A model generated the notes under the pieces. It did no database searches. It worked only from the letters and a program-made list of their open reading frames with translations, and was not told the origin of the DNA. Of a stretch of DNA of 64,000 nucleotides, positions 32,008 through 42,860 are shown piece after piece. Within the stretch, counting starts at the first letter, position 1, and each line of letters starts with the position of its first letter. Source of the stretch: Rutpela maculata (taxonomy: Eukaryota; Arthropoda; Insecta; Coleoptera; Cerambycidae); NCBI GenBank assembly GCA_936432065.2, contig OW386291.2, positions 19,693,821 through 19,757,820 of the forward strand, read 5' to 3'. A program made the translations under genes and the position numbers.

Positions 32008-33158
32008 CAATTTTCACAATTTGATCAAATTAGTGATTGAAACGATTGTGTAATTTATTAACAGAATATACCCTTTACGTCCACAATACTATTAAATTTT
32101 TAAATGTATCCTTGCAAACATACGGAAGAGGAATACAAAATAATTTAGTTTAACACGTATCGATAAGGCTTCAAAGATGATAAAAGCCACAGCACTTCAA
32201 CACTTATTTTATGTATTTCATGTGATAATTTTTTATTTGAGAACAATATATATTTCATATTTTAACATATTTCATTGTGAATGGCCCATAAATTTAAAAA
32301 TTACTATAACCTAACTTTATTCCACTCCAGCAGATTGAGGGATTCAGTTGACTCCTTATATATAACCCTAGGGAAATGCACAACACAACACACTGTTCAA
32401 GGAATATCAATTTATTTTCGTGGATACACCTCACAGTATATGGAATCAAGGATCCATATATTATCCGAAGAGAGTTAGTTTCCTCAAGCAATTGTTCTAT
32501 TTTTCAGAAGCGAACAAATCGAGGGTACAATGGCATTTCTCGTGTATACTCATAACAGTTCAAAACTATTCAATGATGACATCGCAGGTCTGGAGATCTA
32601 CTTAAAATTTGACTTTACTTCAAAATATAAAGATAGAAACACTTGAGCAGATCATTGTGGCCACATATTTTTCTCTTGACCTTAGGCCATACACGTAACA
32701 AAATAAGGGATGTTTGATTTAAAACTTTTTATCAAAATTAAATTTATGAGAACATTTACAATATTTTGGGTTAGAGAACAGCGATGTTTTTATTCTAGTA
32801 CTTTTTAGTTTTCAAATCGAAATTGTTAGCAATGATCTTATCCTTAATTGTCCATGTAAAACGCGGGGTTTGACGCTCGGAATGCCCCCCTCATCGAGAC
32901 TACTTTTATTCTATTTTTTTTTGGGTCGCTGATCACGAAAATCGGGGTACCGTGGCTCTAAAAATAGTGCGTCACCTCTAAAAATGCCAAAACCACCCCT
33001 TTTGGGAATAATACTGTAAAATAATGTTATGAATGTGCTGATTGTAATGATATTTTGCCAGATCAGTATGTTCATCTAAAGTAAGGACAAATTTTATGCT
33101 GAGGGCTAACCAGAGGGAGTGAAACTATCCATAAATTGACGGAAAATGGAAAAATGAA
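32008..33158. other. no gene recognised
   Basis: Overlapping frames at 32281-32605 on both strands have no recognisable domain. Near 32928 lies GGGTCGCTGATCACG, also found near 37361, so part of this stretch is likely old repeat. Confidence 0.4.
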
Positions 33159-33159
33159 T

Positions 33160-33565
33160 TTTTTTTTATTCACTTTTTGATTTAAATTTAGATGAATGGG
33201 GATTGTATAATGAAGAAATTTTTTTCCAACTCTTCAGGGAAGGGGTGAAAAAATGGGTGTTTTTGGTATTTTTTTCGACAGAAGTTTATCAGAAATTAGA
33301 AGCAAACTAAAAAATATACATTTCTACTTAATTTCTAAGCGTTAGTTCAATTTAAAGGCGATACAGTGGTAGTTTTCACCCCTGAAGGGTTGGAAAAACA
33401 TTTTTTTTCATTATACAATGAATGGGGTCATCTAAATTTAAATCAAAAAGTGATTTAAAAAAAATTCAATCATTTTTCAATTTTCACGCCTGAAGGGTTG
33501 GAAAAAATTTTCTTTATTATACAACCCCCATTCATCTAAATATAAATCAAAAAGTGAATAAAAAA
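33160..33565. repeat. one inverted and two direct copies of an ~85-bp segment
   Basis: TTCACTTTTTGATTTAAATT through the Cs of CCAACTCTTC at 33168-33250 is repeated in inverted form at about 33370-33452 and again at 33478-33560 (TCACCCCTGAAGGGTTGGAA and TCACGCCTGAAGGGTTGGAA). The last two are direct repeats of each other. This suggests the end of an unidentified foldback element. Confidence 0.75.
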
Positions 33566-33591
33566 ATTGGACAATTCCACCGCGGCCACAG

Positions 33592-34545
33592 CTTTATTTC
33601 AGGAGTGGCTAGATGAACGTTTTTTTTAAATCAACTTATTTTTTTCTCAGCTTTCCCATTCTTCGATTATTTTTCAGTAACTCAATTACGTTGCTCCGCA
33701 AAATGAACATTTTGTAATACACCGGCTTCATTATTTTATTAGATAAAATAATTTCTGAGGAATATTCACTTAAATTTTCAAGTAAAAATATTTTCAAATT
33801 TCGCCGTAATCGCAAAAAACGTGAATTCTTCATATCTCGGCTCCAAAGCATCGAAGAACAATTTTTTTTTAGTTCGTGTTTTTTTATGACAATTTAAATG
33901 CCGTTCATTACAATAAATTTTATGCAAAATCAACTGAGATATTTACATTTGTTTAAGTTGTAAAATTGATTTTTTGCGTAAAACAGTCGCAAATTAAAAT
34001 TTTTTTGCAATATTATTTTTGATTATGTAAATGTACCTCAAATACAATGTATTTACCGAAACAGAACTGTAAAATATTAATTTAATATTTTAATATTTGT
34101 TTGAATTTTTTTTATAAATTAATTGCAAAAAAATAATTATTAATATTTTGCAACGGGACAAAGTGCATTTTATTAAGGGTAAAAATATGTACTATTTCTC
34201 AAAATATCATTAACACACAGATTTTATATTTGTTTCTAGAGTACTTCAAATTTCGAGGATCGAGAAATTCAACTTTTTCAGTTTTTTTGCCATAAAATGT
34301 ATTCGTTCTTTGCGTATACCTACCTTCTAGGGGAGCTCATGACAAAGAAATTGACGGGACGTTTTTCTACGACCTTTAGAAGTGAAGATATAAGCAAAAA
34401 ACTAAGTTGCAAAATTCATTTTGTTTACAGAAAGTTAAATAACAAATAAAGTCACCGTTTTGAGTGGTCAATACTATTTTTTCGGATTCCTGGGGAAATT
34501 CTGCAGGGGGGTTGACTAATTTTTGTCTAGTCCCAAAACTTCACC
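33592..34545. mobile_element. deletion derivative of the TAGTCCGG element family D
   Basis: 33592-33770 matches the inner end of one arm of the element at 59277 and part of its interior (TGTAATACACCGGCTTCATT against the reverse of 62089-62165). 33771-34545 then matches the opposite arm from CTGAGGTATATTC outward. The whole centre is missing at the join. The outer end is truncated near CCCAAAACTTC, so no terminal TAGTCCGG remains. This is how MITEs arise from longer elements. Confidence 0.75.
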
Positions 34546-34754
34546 CAACTAATATTGCAAAGTAATAAAAAAATCTTTACTTTATTGTGATTATTATCAT
34601 AAGCCGTTTATAATACGTTAAGCGTGGTTTAATGGTAGCAGCAGCTTTTGTTGGCAGCTTCTATCGACTTGGGCTGCTTTATCGCCACGCGGCTACCCAG
34701 CTTAACTACCTTTTCCGCTACTATAAAATGTCTAATAATCTGGTAGAAATTTTT

Positions 34755-34861
34755 TTCGCTGAATCTTAAGATCTCGACGTTTCATGACATTTTAAGCCTA
34801 TTTGAATAAAAAATTTTAAAAATTTTTTTGTCGTTACTATACTTCCACTGGATGTGCAAGT
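34755..34861 (-). mobile_element. HINE-like repeat family A, copy 6 (5' fragment)
   Basis: Reverse orientation: GATCTCGACGTTTCATGACA, TTTTTGTCGTTACTATACTT and CCACTGGATGTGCAAGT. Only the first ~105 bp of the family are present. Confidence 0.82.
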
Positions 34862-34865
34862 AATT

Positions 34866-35037
34866 ATGCATGCCTCAATTTTCGAGATATAGTAATTGTT
34901 TTTTTAAGTGGAATACACTGTAAGTTAATTCATTATTCGATCACAACTTAAATTAGCTATCCAACGATATATCACGTCATATTTATCTCTAGAAAAGTGG
35001 TTAATTTTCGAAAAATTTAATATATCTGTGAGGAGGC
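34866..35037. repeat. interspersed repeat X, uninterrupted copy
   Basis: Inverted match to the sequence flanking the mariner-type element at 19945-22580. It reads across the insertion point (GAGATATAGTAATTGTTTTT), so it approximates the pre-insertion state. Confidence 0.75.
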
Positions 35038-35770
35038 CATGGAAAATTATTAACAACAACAACACTTCTTATGGTATAAAATAAAATAATTTTGCCAAAA
35101 ATAGGAAAAACCAAACTACAATAAATGTTCGATAAAGGAAACAAGAAAAATAATTCTTTGATATTGAACCGGTATTCTATTCCCTAAAGAAGAAAGTTAC
35201 ACTAGAAATTATTGAAATATATGAACCCGGATTCCTTCGGCTCTATAGTATAGACCCGCGACCGCGACCCTTCTGTGTCATATAAAATAAGCTCTCTTTT
35301 TATCCGTTATTGCTATTTCCCTCCATACGAAGAATTTTGCCTTTTTTAAATTCCTCTGTACACTATACGTTATTCCATTTTTATCTAAATAATGTAAATG
35401 ATTTAAAACAACATGTAGTCGAATAAATCTGTGCTTTCTTCACCGATTGTTTATGGGGAGGAAGGAGGGGGGTGGAAATATAGTCTGTATGTTATCAGGA
35501 AGTCGCAAAGTGTTGGGAGGGGAGCGTTTTTCGGAAATTAAATTTTAACTTTAAAAAATGTTTTTTGTTTGTTTTTTTTCTTAATATATCTGGTCCTATT
35601 CACCGGATCAGGCTAAACAAAAAAATAAAATGTTTGTAATTAAACTGTGAACAAATCTACTCAGGTCCAAATCCGATTTGCCATTTTGTTTTTATGCAAA
35701 AAAATTAAAACCGAGCAAATTTTTAATTTTACATAAACCGAAATTGCTAAAAATTAATACATATCTTTAA
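35038..35770. other. no feature recognised
   Basis: Mixed AT-rich sequence with a short purine-rich run (35455-35475). No gene, TIR or RNA motif found. Confidence 0.4.
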
Positions 35771-36110
35771 CCGACCTCCTGAAATTTTAAAAAGCAGGAG
35801 GTTCTCAATTCGACCAGCATGTGTTTTTTTTTTTATATTTGTTCAATGATTACTCAGGCGTAGCTTAAGCGATTTCTGTCAAACCTACTGCAAACTGTAG
35901 GCTACAGTCCGGCGGTGGACCCACACTAAATTTATCAAGCTATATCTAGTGTAAGGCGAGCAAAAATTGAAAACAATTTTTTTATATTTCGATAACATTC
36001 GAAGATTTGGCGGAGGCGCCGGTGATCATAATAAAAGTCGGTGCAAAGAAAATTACCAATTTCAAAAATACGTTTTGCACCGACTTCAAATTAATATTTG
36101 GTAATAAGGT
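35771..36110. repeat. GGAGGTTCTCAATTCGAC-type repeat and a CACCGACTT hairpin
   Basis: ACCGACCTCCTG with AGCAGGAGGTTCTCAATTCG and a T run is a string common to repeats of many insect genomes. At 36037-36090 GTCGGTGCAAA pairs with TTTTGCACCGACTT across a ~27-bp loop. No coding sequence. Confidence 0.5.
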
Positions 36111-37661
36111 ACAGTTCTTTGCTACTTTCCACTAATGGCTCGCGTGCGCAGACGTCACAGATTTTGAGACCATAGGAAAAACAAACTGTCATTGAATCAG
36201 AATGTTTTCCTTTGAAGTGAATTTTGCTGTGTTTGTGCCATTTAGAAGTTTAATGTTGGATTATTAAACATCTGCAACTATTCTTAATACTTTTATATCC
36301 TCAATTTTGTTTGTCAGGAAGACGGTTAGTTTGTATTTTGCAGAATTGTCCCACGATGTAGAGGTTAGGTATACTGCTGCCATCGAATTAAATCCCTATA
36401 TTTTGAGAAAAAAATGCTTTAGTATAAATATTGATGTACTTCCAAATATTACACATGGGGATATTGCAAATTACTTGGTTTTTGAGAGAAGTACATATAG
36501 ACAGAAGGATGAGTTCAAAGCATTCAAAAGTCTTGAAGCTGTTTGTGGTTAAGTGAAAGTACTGTGCAAGAAAGGGCATAGCAGGATAAGCATGTAAAAT
36601 CTGCCACCCAAACAAAATTTTGTTTGTTATTAACTATTTGAAGGGGCTTACTCTAAATATGATTTTCCCAAAATTTCAAGCCTGCGGCCGCCATATTGAA
36701 ATTTTCTCGGATACCGTTATACGAAAAAATCCGAAATAATTCACAGTTGTTACTTACATGTTGAACTATTTACCCAATTTTTTTCATAATTTTTAAATGG
36801 AAATTTTGTATGCAAAAAAAATTGCAAATTTTTTAACACAATTTTTTGGCACTTTAAGAAAGAAGGCCACTCTGGATTTTTCATCGATTTATTAAAATAA
36901 AATTAAAATTTTTTCATATTTTTGAAAAATGTGGAACATAGTTAAAAAAACGAAAAACTGCATTACCGACCATTCTCTTATACGCACCTCACTATCATTT
37001 GGACGCATGTTAGTTTATGTAATGAAGTAAAAAATAGTGTAAATATTTCGTGCAAAGACGAGATTACCTTTTCCCCCGTTTTTGAGGATCCTGAACACGA
37101 TGCAAGTAGTGGGAGAAGTTTTTGACCGCCGCAACCCCTGAAACGGCCATCCCTTTTATGGATCCCTTTATGTTTTCAGATATAAACGGGTCTGGGAGTG
37201 ATTTATCGACGGGTTATACTTGAAATAACATGGAAGGGGGTTATAGAGTAAGTGGAATTCAGACAGCAGGCCTAGAGTTGATTAAACCCTCCCGTAGGGG
37301 TGGAAAATCATTTTTTTTTCAAATGATTCGGTTCAAACTCGTATCCCCCCGTATTTGGGGTCGCTGATCACGGGAAATATATTCATTTTTAGCTCCATCC
37401 CCTCCTCATTCCTAAAACGGTGAGTGAGGGGTTGTTTCTGCCCGGGGATTAATACGTGCTAGACTATTATCGTCATACAATTAGAGTTTTCTATCCATCA
37501 TTACAGAAGTTATTAATATTAACATGCGCTGATTTTTATAAACGTTATTTCTTGGAAACTGTTGATAACTGGTACTTACTAAACTTGTACGACTATCGGA
37601 TAGTTAAATTGTAATGAATGAACCTTGTGATTTTCCATCGGACATTAATAGAAGAATAATT

Positions 37662-38443
37662 ACTTCCACATCCAGTGAAAGTATAGTAACGACAAAAAAA
37701 AATTCGAAAATTTTTATTGTTCAAATACTTAGGCTTAGAATGCCATGAAACGTCGAGGTTTTAAGTTTTAAGTTTGAGCGTAAAAAAAATTTCTGTCTGT
37801 CGGTCTGTCTGTCGATCTCTCTTTTTTTGTGCGAACGATTACTCTGGAACCGTTTAAGATATTGACATGAAATTTGTTACACGTATATACTTTAACGGGA
37901 TCTGGAACTAGATTAGTAGTAGTAGTAGTAGTACTGTTGTTTTACTAGGCAATCAGGCCGGGATGGCCCATTTTGCTCTAGGGATCTACAGTTTAACTAG
38001 ATTATATTTTCATCTTATTCCGTCAAAGGGTTGGGGGGTAAATTGGGGTAAATAAGTAAATCAAGCAGGCATAAAATTGGCATTTAATATATACAAGAGA
38101 AGCTAAGGTCTCAAAAAATTTTTTGGCATTAACCACCCCCATTACGACCTCCACGCCATTGTTTAAGGGGATGAAAAAAATTGTAATTTAGTGTGTGTAC
38201 AAGAACCAAAAACCTCAAATTATTTTTTACTTCATCCACCCCCACTACCGCCCCCTATCACCACCCCCACCCCAGTACCGATGTGGGATATCATTTTATG
38301 GGTTTTTGAGGTAGACGATTTTAAACATTATATTATTAAAGTTCCATAAGCAATTATTTCCACATACAAAATTTTTTCGTTGTGAGAGACTTGGATAGAA
38401 AATCTAGATGTGGAAGTAGTGATTCCTTGGGCAGCGGTTTTTA
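37662..38443 (+). mobile_element. HINE-like repeat family A, copy 7 (full length)
   Basis: ACTTCCACATCCAGTGAAAG through GGATAGAAAATCTAGATGTG, GATTCCTTGGGCAGCGG and TTTTTA. It includes the CTGTCTGTCGGTCTGTCTGT tract. An 80-bp fragment with its own target duplication is inserted at 37915. The copy sits in the interior of the AAA|TTT element. Confidence 0.9.
37915..37994 (-). mobile_element. 80-bp retroposed LINE or SINE 3' fragment
   Basis: AACTAGATT occurs at 37906-37914 and 37995-38003, a 9-bp target duplication. Read on the minus strand, the insert ends GATTGCCTAGTAAAACAACA followed by (GTACTACT) repeats, a 3' tail as left by a non-LTR element. The source element is not in the window. Confidence 0.75.
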
Positions 38444-39171
38444 CACATAAACGGTCGATATTCTGAACAAACCTAGTCTTTCCGACGGTCCCGTGAAGGC
38501 CCCGCTCGAGCGCGCGTCGTTCTTTTCATTACTGGTCATATTTGAACGTAGGTAATAAAAACGTTATAAATAGCACATAAAAACTGTTAAAATGATCTAT
38601 AATGGCGGCAGATTGTTAAAAATGCACTTATAAGCGATGGAAAAATTGTATATATTTGTTAACAAGACATGCGTCCAAATGATAGTGAGGCGTGTATAAG
38701 AGAATGGTCGGTAATGCAGTTTTTCGTTTTTTTAACTATCTTCCACATTTTTTAAAAATATGAAAAAATTTGAGAATAGGCCTTGATAAATGAGTAATTT
38801 ACGATGAGAAATTCAGAGTGGCCTTCTTTCTTAAAGTGCCAAAAAATTGTGTTAAAAATTTGCAAATTTTTTTTCCATACGAAATTTGAATTTAAAAATT
38901 ATGAAAAAAATTGAGTAAATAGACCAACATGCAGGTAACAATTGTGAATTATTTCGGATTTTTTCCTACAACGGTATCCGAGAAAATTTTAAATAACGAA
39001 AATCAAAAAACCCCCCACTACTCCTCTAATATGGCGGCTGCAGGCTTGAAATTTTGGGAAAATCGTATTTAAGATAAGCCCCTTCAAATAGCTGATAACA
39101 AACAAAATTTTGTTTGGGGGCAGATTTTACATCCTGCTATGCCCTTTACAGAATAGAAGCTTGTTGCAAAG

Positions 39172-40682
39172 GTAAGAATTGTTATCAGTGATCAACCATT
39201 CTTTTCATATATACTTGCCTAACTAATTAAATGTTGCTTTATAAATAATTGCTAACATACAAATTCATTTTTCAGGTTATGAACTAGAATAAATTAAGCG
39301 ATGAAGATTGAAGTGCTATAAACTATTTGAGGTACCTATCAAATAAGACGTACACAATTTCTTCCAGCAGTTAACCCCTCGTCTATAATGTATCTATAGA
39401 TTGGTCTATATAATCCATTGTAATTTCTATAAGAACTTTATTTTTCATATATTGTTAAGTAATATGTCTTATAATTACCTATATGTTAAATCATTTGTTC
39501 ATTATTATTTTATTAAATATTCCCTTTTTATTATGTTTCATTTATCACTCCTACTACTATATATTGTTACAGTAAACTGAAATAGTCAATTACATCGAAC
39601 TTGTACTTAGGTACATGCATGTAACTGAAAGCAAAACAAAATATCTTTACTAATTAAATAATTTATTATCCAAGGTCTATTAGTACTTCTAAGAATAATC
39701 GAGAAGAAAGTTATAAGTTATAAAATTTTATATTGTAACAAAAAAATAAATGAATGTAACATAACATATACTTTATATTAATATCTATCTAATAAAAGTA
39801 AGATTCATAGTTTATATATAACTCAAAGGGCTTTTATAGCTACAATTCAACACTTTCATAGCACATTCAGGCTTTGTTGATGTGTTCACTGGACTTAGAC
39901 CACTTCAAAGTTTTAATCTTATACTTCTTCAATGTCCAATAGTCCAACATTGAGTTTTTAAACACACACGATATACTTTAAAAGGACACATTGCATCACT
40001 TGTTGACAGCGGGTAGCTACTTTGGAATTTCCTTTCTTAATTTATGTACTTCATCAAATATCTTTATATGAAGCCTGCAAATTTTCCTCTTGGAGTGTAC
40101 CTTATTTAAAACAATTTCTGCCTTTACACTTTTCTATCTCTCTCGGTACAGCCCCACAGCTTCGCTCAACTAAATTTTAAACAAGAAATAATTATTAAAA
40201 ATACTGACAAACCAATATAAAATGTTAATTTTCTTTACCATGAATTGTTTATTGCTTGTTTGAGCAGCAGTAATTATTATCAAAAGCAGTTTCAGTTTCA
40301 CATATGGGTTTTCCTTATTGAAAGAGGTTGCCCAATTGGACGTATCATCATGGTCTTGTAATACGGCTGTTTTTCCTACAATATAAACCCACGATAAAAA
40401 TCAAATCCTTACATTAATATGCAACAATGTACCACTAATAAAATCCTTGGAAGACTCTTGTAAAATCATTTCTTTTAGTTGTTTAAAATCAGTTGCAGTC
40501 TTTTAACCTTTAACTTCTTCTGGTTGTAAATGGAGGTTATTTTATAAAAATTGGCATTATTTCGAATTGTCACACTTCCACAATTAATAATAAACCAAAA
40601 ACTTGTCATTTTGTATGTATAATATACATAGAAACAATAATATTACGAAAAGTTCAATCAGTTGTCATTTGACAGTTCTAGA
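39172..40682. other. interior of the 4.6-kb element, no clear gene
   Basis: Mostly AT-rich. Minus-strand text around 40110-40000 (ERSKSVKAEIVLNKVHSKRK) and 40370-40250 (DHDDTSNWATSFNKENPY) could be eroded exons, but stops and lack of a recognised domain prevent a call. Confidence 0.3.
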
Positions 40683-40769
40683 ATTTCAGTTTGTTTTTCC
40701 TAAGGTCTCAGACTGTGACGACACGCGCAGGTGTTTGTAAAACTGAGTGAAATTTTATTTGATGTAATA

Positions 40770-42591
40770 GGCCGGGAGCCCGTGTATAAAATGACTGACT
40801 ATCCAGCGAACTTTAACAACATGAAAAATAGATTGTTCTTATAAAAAGTTAGCAATGAATGGACCGTCAGCTGGTTGGGTAGCGGTGGGGATGGCTGTCA
40901 AAGAGTTGAAAACACGTAAAAAAAAGTTAAGGAAAAAAACTATCCGTCGAACGCTGAAACTTATATGAGGGGAAGATTATGTTATATAATGAAAGTAAAA
41001 CATAGTCAGCTGGACGATGGGCGGTGGATTTACCGTCAGCTGATTGATCAAACAGGTCCAAAAATATGAAAATTTAAATTATTCGGCGAACTTTAAAATT
41101 TGGGTATAAGATAATATTTACACTGAGATTCACGAAAAACATAATCAGCTGCAAGTATGTGGGTGGAAAAGTCGTCAGCTGGTACAGAACAGTGCTGAGT
41201 GTTCATCTTCTGAGGGGCAGCGCGCATCACTTTCTTACATCAGCTGACGAATTTTCCACCCACATACTTGCAGCTGACTGTGTTTATCGTTAAAGCTATA
41301 AAAAACGTCAATGATGCTCGTGTAGCTACTTTCACGAAGGTGTATAAATTTAGCGAAAATGATAATAAATTCCGGTTACCAGACAAACATTTTGATGCAT
41401 CTCTCTCGCCACCGTCGAAATCGGAACTTGTACAGCACGTTTTAAGAAGTGTGTAAGTATGTATATGATTTGGTACAACGCACACAAACAAGGGCCATCT
41501 ACATTAGATCCCTTGGTTATGGGTGACAGCTTGAGGAAAACAAATTTATCTTGGAAGTGGTTTGATGGAGATCAATTACCTCCATAAGTGGAAATGATTA
41601 TCCGAGATGCCGAAAATACTGAAGGTATTATATCATTTGCGCTTTTCACTCTTCATCCTATTATAATCTTAATCAATTTTTTATAAAGAATTATTTTTTT
41701 TTAGATGCGAGTGACAAAGAGGAAAATGATCTTTCAGCCACTGAGCACCAAGAGAGTGATGAGTTGGATGAAAATGAGAATGAGGAAGATCTGTTATCGG
41801 AAGCCGAATAAATTTATTTTTATTTTCACTAAACTAAATAAATTTTCTGAGCAGATCATTCTGTGTAATTTTGGAATGTACTAATGTATTAATTTGTATT
41901 CTCATAAAATAATGTATATTAATAATAAATTGACTATTTAATCAAATTAAAAAAAGAAACTCGGGAATGCCGCACGCACGTTTTCTAACATTAAGTTATC
42001 AATATCGATATTACTAATTAAATCTTTATGGCGAACTTTGAAATTCGGGTATATGATAATATTCATACTAAGATTAACGATAAACGCAGTCAGCTGCAAG
42101 TATGTGGGTGGAAAAGTCGTCAGCTGATGCAAGAAAGGTGATGCGCGCTGCCTCGCAGGCGATCAACACTCAGCACTCTTCTGTACCAGCTGACGATTTT
42201 TCCACCCACATACTTGCAGCTGACTATGTTTTTCGTGAAACTCAGTATAAATATTATCTTATACCCAAATTTTAAAGTTCGCCGAATAATTTAAATTTTC
42301 ATGTTTTTGGACCTGTTTGATCGATTGACGCTGACGGTAAATGCATCGCCCCTCGTTCAGCTGACTATGTTCTACTTTCATTATATGACATAATCTTCCC
42401 CTCATATAAGTTTCAGCGTTCGACGTTTTTCAATTTTTTACGTGTTTACAACCCTTTGACAGCCACCACCACCGCTACCCAATCAGCTGACGATCCGTCC
42501 ATTCATTGCTAACTTATATAAGAACAAATCCATTTTACATATTTTCAAAGTTCGCCGGATAGTCAGTCATTTTATACACGGGCTCCCGGCC
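40770..42591. mobile_element. 1.8-kb palindromic TIR element carrying a gene fragment
   Basis: GGCCGGGAGCCCGTGTATAA and TTATACACGGGCTCCCGGCC are perfect inverted ends, flanked by TA (40768-40769, 42592-42593). Arms of about 500 bp follow. Each arm also contains its own inner palindrome (41150-41190 with 41243-41283; 42083-42120 with 42180-42222) built on CAGCTGCAAGTATGTGGGTG, so the same motif occurs four times. The centre (41290-42060) holds coding sequence with an intron. A 2-bp TA duplication is seen in Tc1/mariner and some other groups; the class is open. Confidence 0.8.
41268..41811 (+). pseudogene. spliced gene fragment with acidic tail, carried in the TIR element
   Basis: A first frame (41268-41456) reads VATFTKVYKFSENDNKF and PPSKSELVQHVLRSV. 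After a frame change the text continues MIWYNAHKQGPSTLDPLVMG then LSWKWFDGDQLPP, a stop, and VEMIIRDAENTE. An 80-bp intron (41625-41704, GT...TTTTTTAG) joins this to DASDKEENDLSATEHQE and a run of D/E ending LLSEAE and a stop at 41811, followed by AATAAA. The intron keeps the frame open on both sides. I do not know the family; the PPS..L..H..R strip resembles that of other insect transposon-linked proteins. Confidence 0.55.
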
Positions 42592-42601
42592 TATAAGTTG
42601 A

Positions 42602-42860
42602 TGATATTATAGGTCTTAAGAATGAAAACACTCATAGAAAATTTCAAATAAAAATACTTAGTTTTATTTTCCCTAAAAAATTAGATTATTATTACCCTTG
42701 TAAAACAAATTCAAAAACATATAATTTAAAAATATATATGTGACTAAATCGCAGATTTTATGACTCCAAATATTTTTCAGAAATCTCATTTTTTAGGGAA
42801 AATAAGTAATTTTGTTTGAAATTTTTCACGTTACTTTTCATCCTTAAGACCTATAATATC
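42602..42860. mobile_element. 259-bp palindromic MITE
   Basis: TGATATTATAGGTCTTAAG at the left and CTTAAGACCTATAATATCA at the right are perfect inverted repeats. Similarity of the arms continues through TTTTCCCTAAAAAAT. It starts within 10 bp of the end of the preceding TIR element. No coding capacity. Confidence 0.75.

Larger units (their letters stand above)
36574..39144. mobile_element. 2.57-kb foldback element inserted at AAA|TTT without duplication (Spy-like)
   Basis: GGGCATAGCAGGATAAGCAT at the left and ATCCTGCTATGCCC at the right are inverted ends; arms of about 450-490 bp follow (to about 37015 and from about 38655), with TGCGTCCAAATGATAGTGAG and GCACTTTAAGAAAGAAGGCC as shared landmarks. 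The flanks read AAA (36571-36573) and TTT (39145-39147) with no duplicated bases, the same arrangement as the element at 25959. The interior contains a HINE-like copy and no recognisable transposase. Confidence 0.78.
36307..39171 (+). pseudogene. YqaJ-family N-terminal exon, split by a 2.6-kb insertion
   Basis: The left part reads RYTAAIELNPYILRKKCFSI, then IDVLPNITHGDIANYLVF, TYRQKDEFKAFKSLEA and VCG before a stop. This order matches the N-terminal region of YqaJ-type proteins of insect transposons (a LP.[VI]T..DI.NYLV strip, then FKA[YF]KSLEA and a F[VI].GWV strip). Reading across the insertion, AAGAAA (to 36573) joins TTTACAGAA (from 39145) and runs to a splice donor CAAAG|GTAAGAA at 39171/39172. 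Two in-frame stops show it was dead. Earlier and later exons were not recognised. Confidence 0.62.
36139..40734. mobile_element. 4.6-kb TIR element with a YqaJ-like gene remnant (possibly ISL2EU-type)
   Basis: 36139-36190 and 40683-40734 are inverted repeats sharing GCG, CGTCACAG, GAGACC[AT]TAGGAAAAAC and AAACTG. The left interior has a plus-strand YqaJ-like exon. The right interior (39200-40650) shows only eroded minus-strand coding-like text. The Harbinger-related ISL2EU group is known to carry a YqaJ nuclease gene beside the transposase, so that group is my first guess, unproven. A second foldback element, a HINE-like copy and a small retroposed fragment are nested within it. Confidence 0.62.

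Noticed and set aside
34617..34725. tRNA-like GTGGTTTAATGGTAGCAGC and its mirrored partner
   Set aside because: No B box on either strand; the stretch is an imperfect hairpin rather than a tRNA-derived unit.
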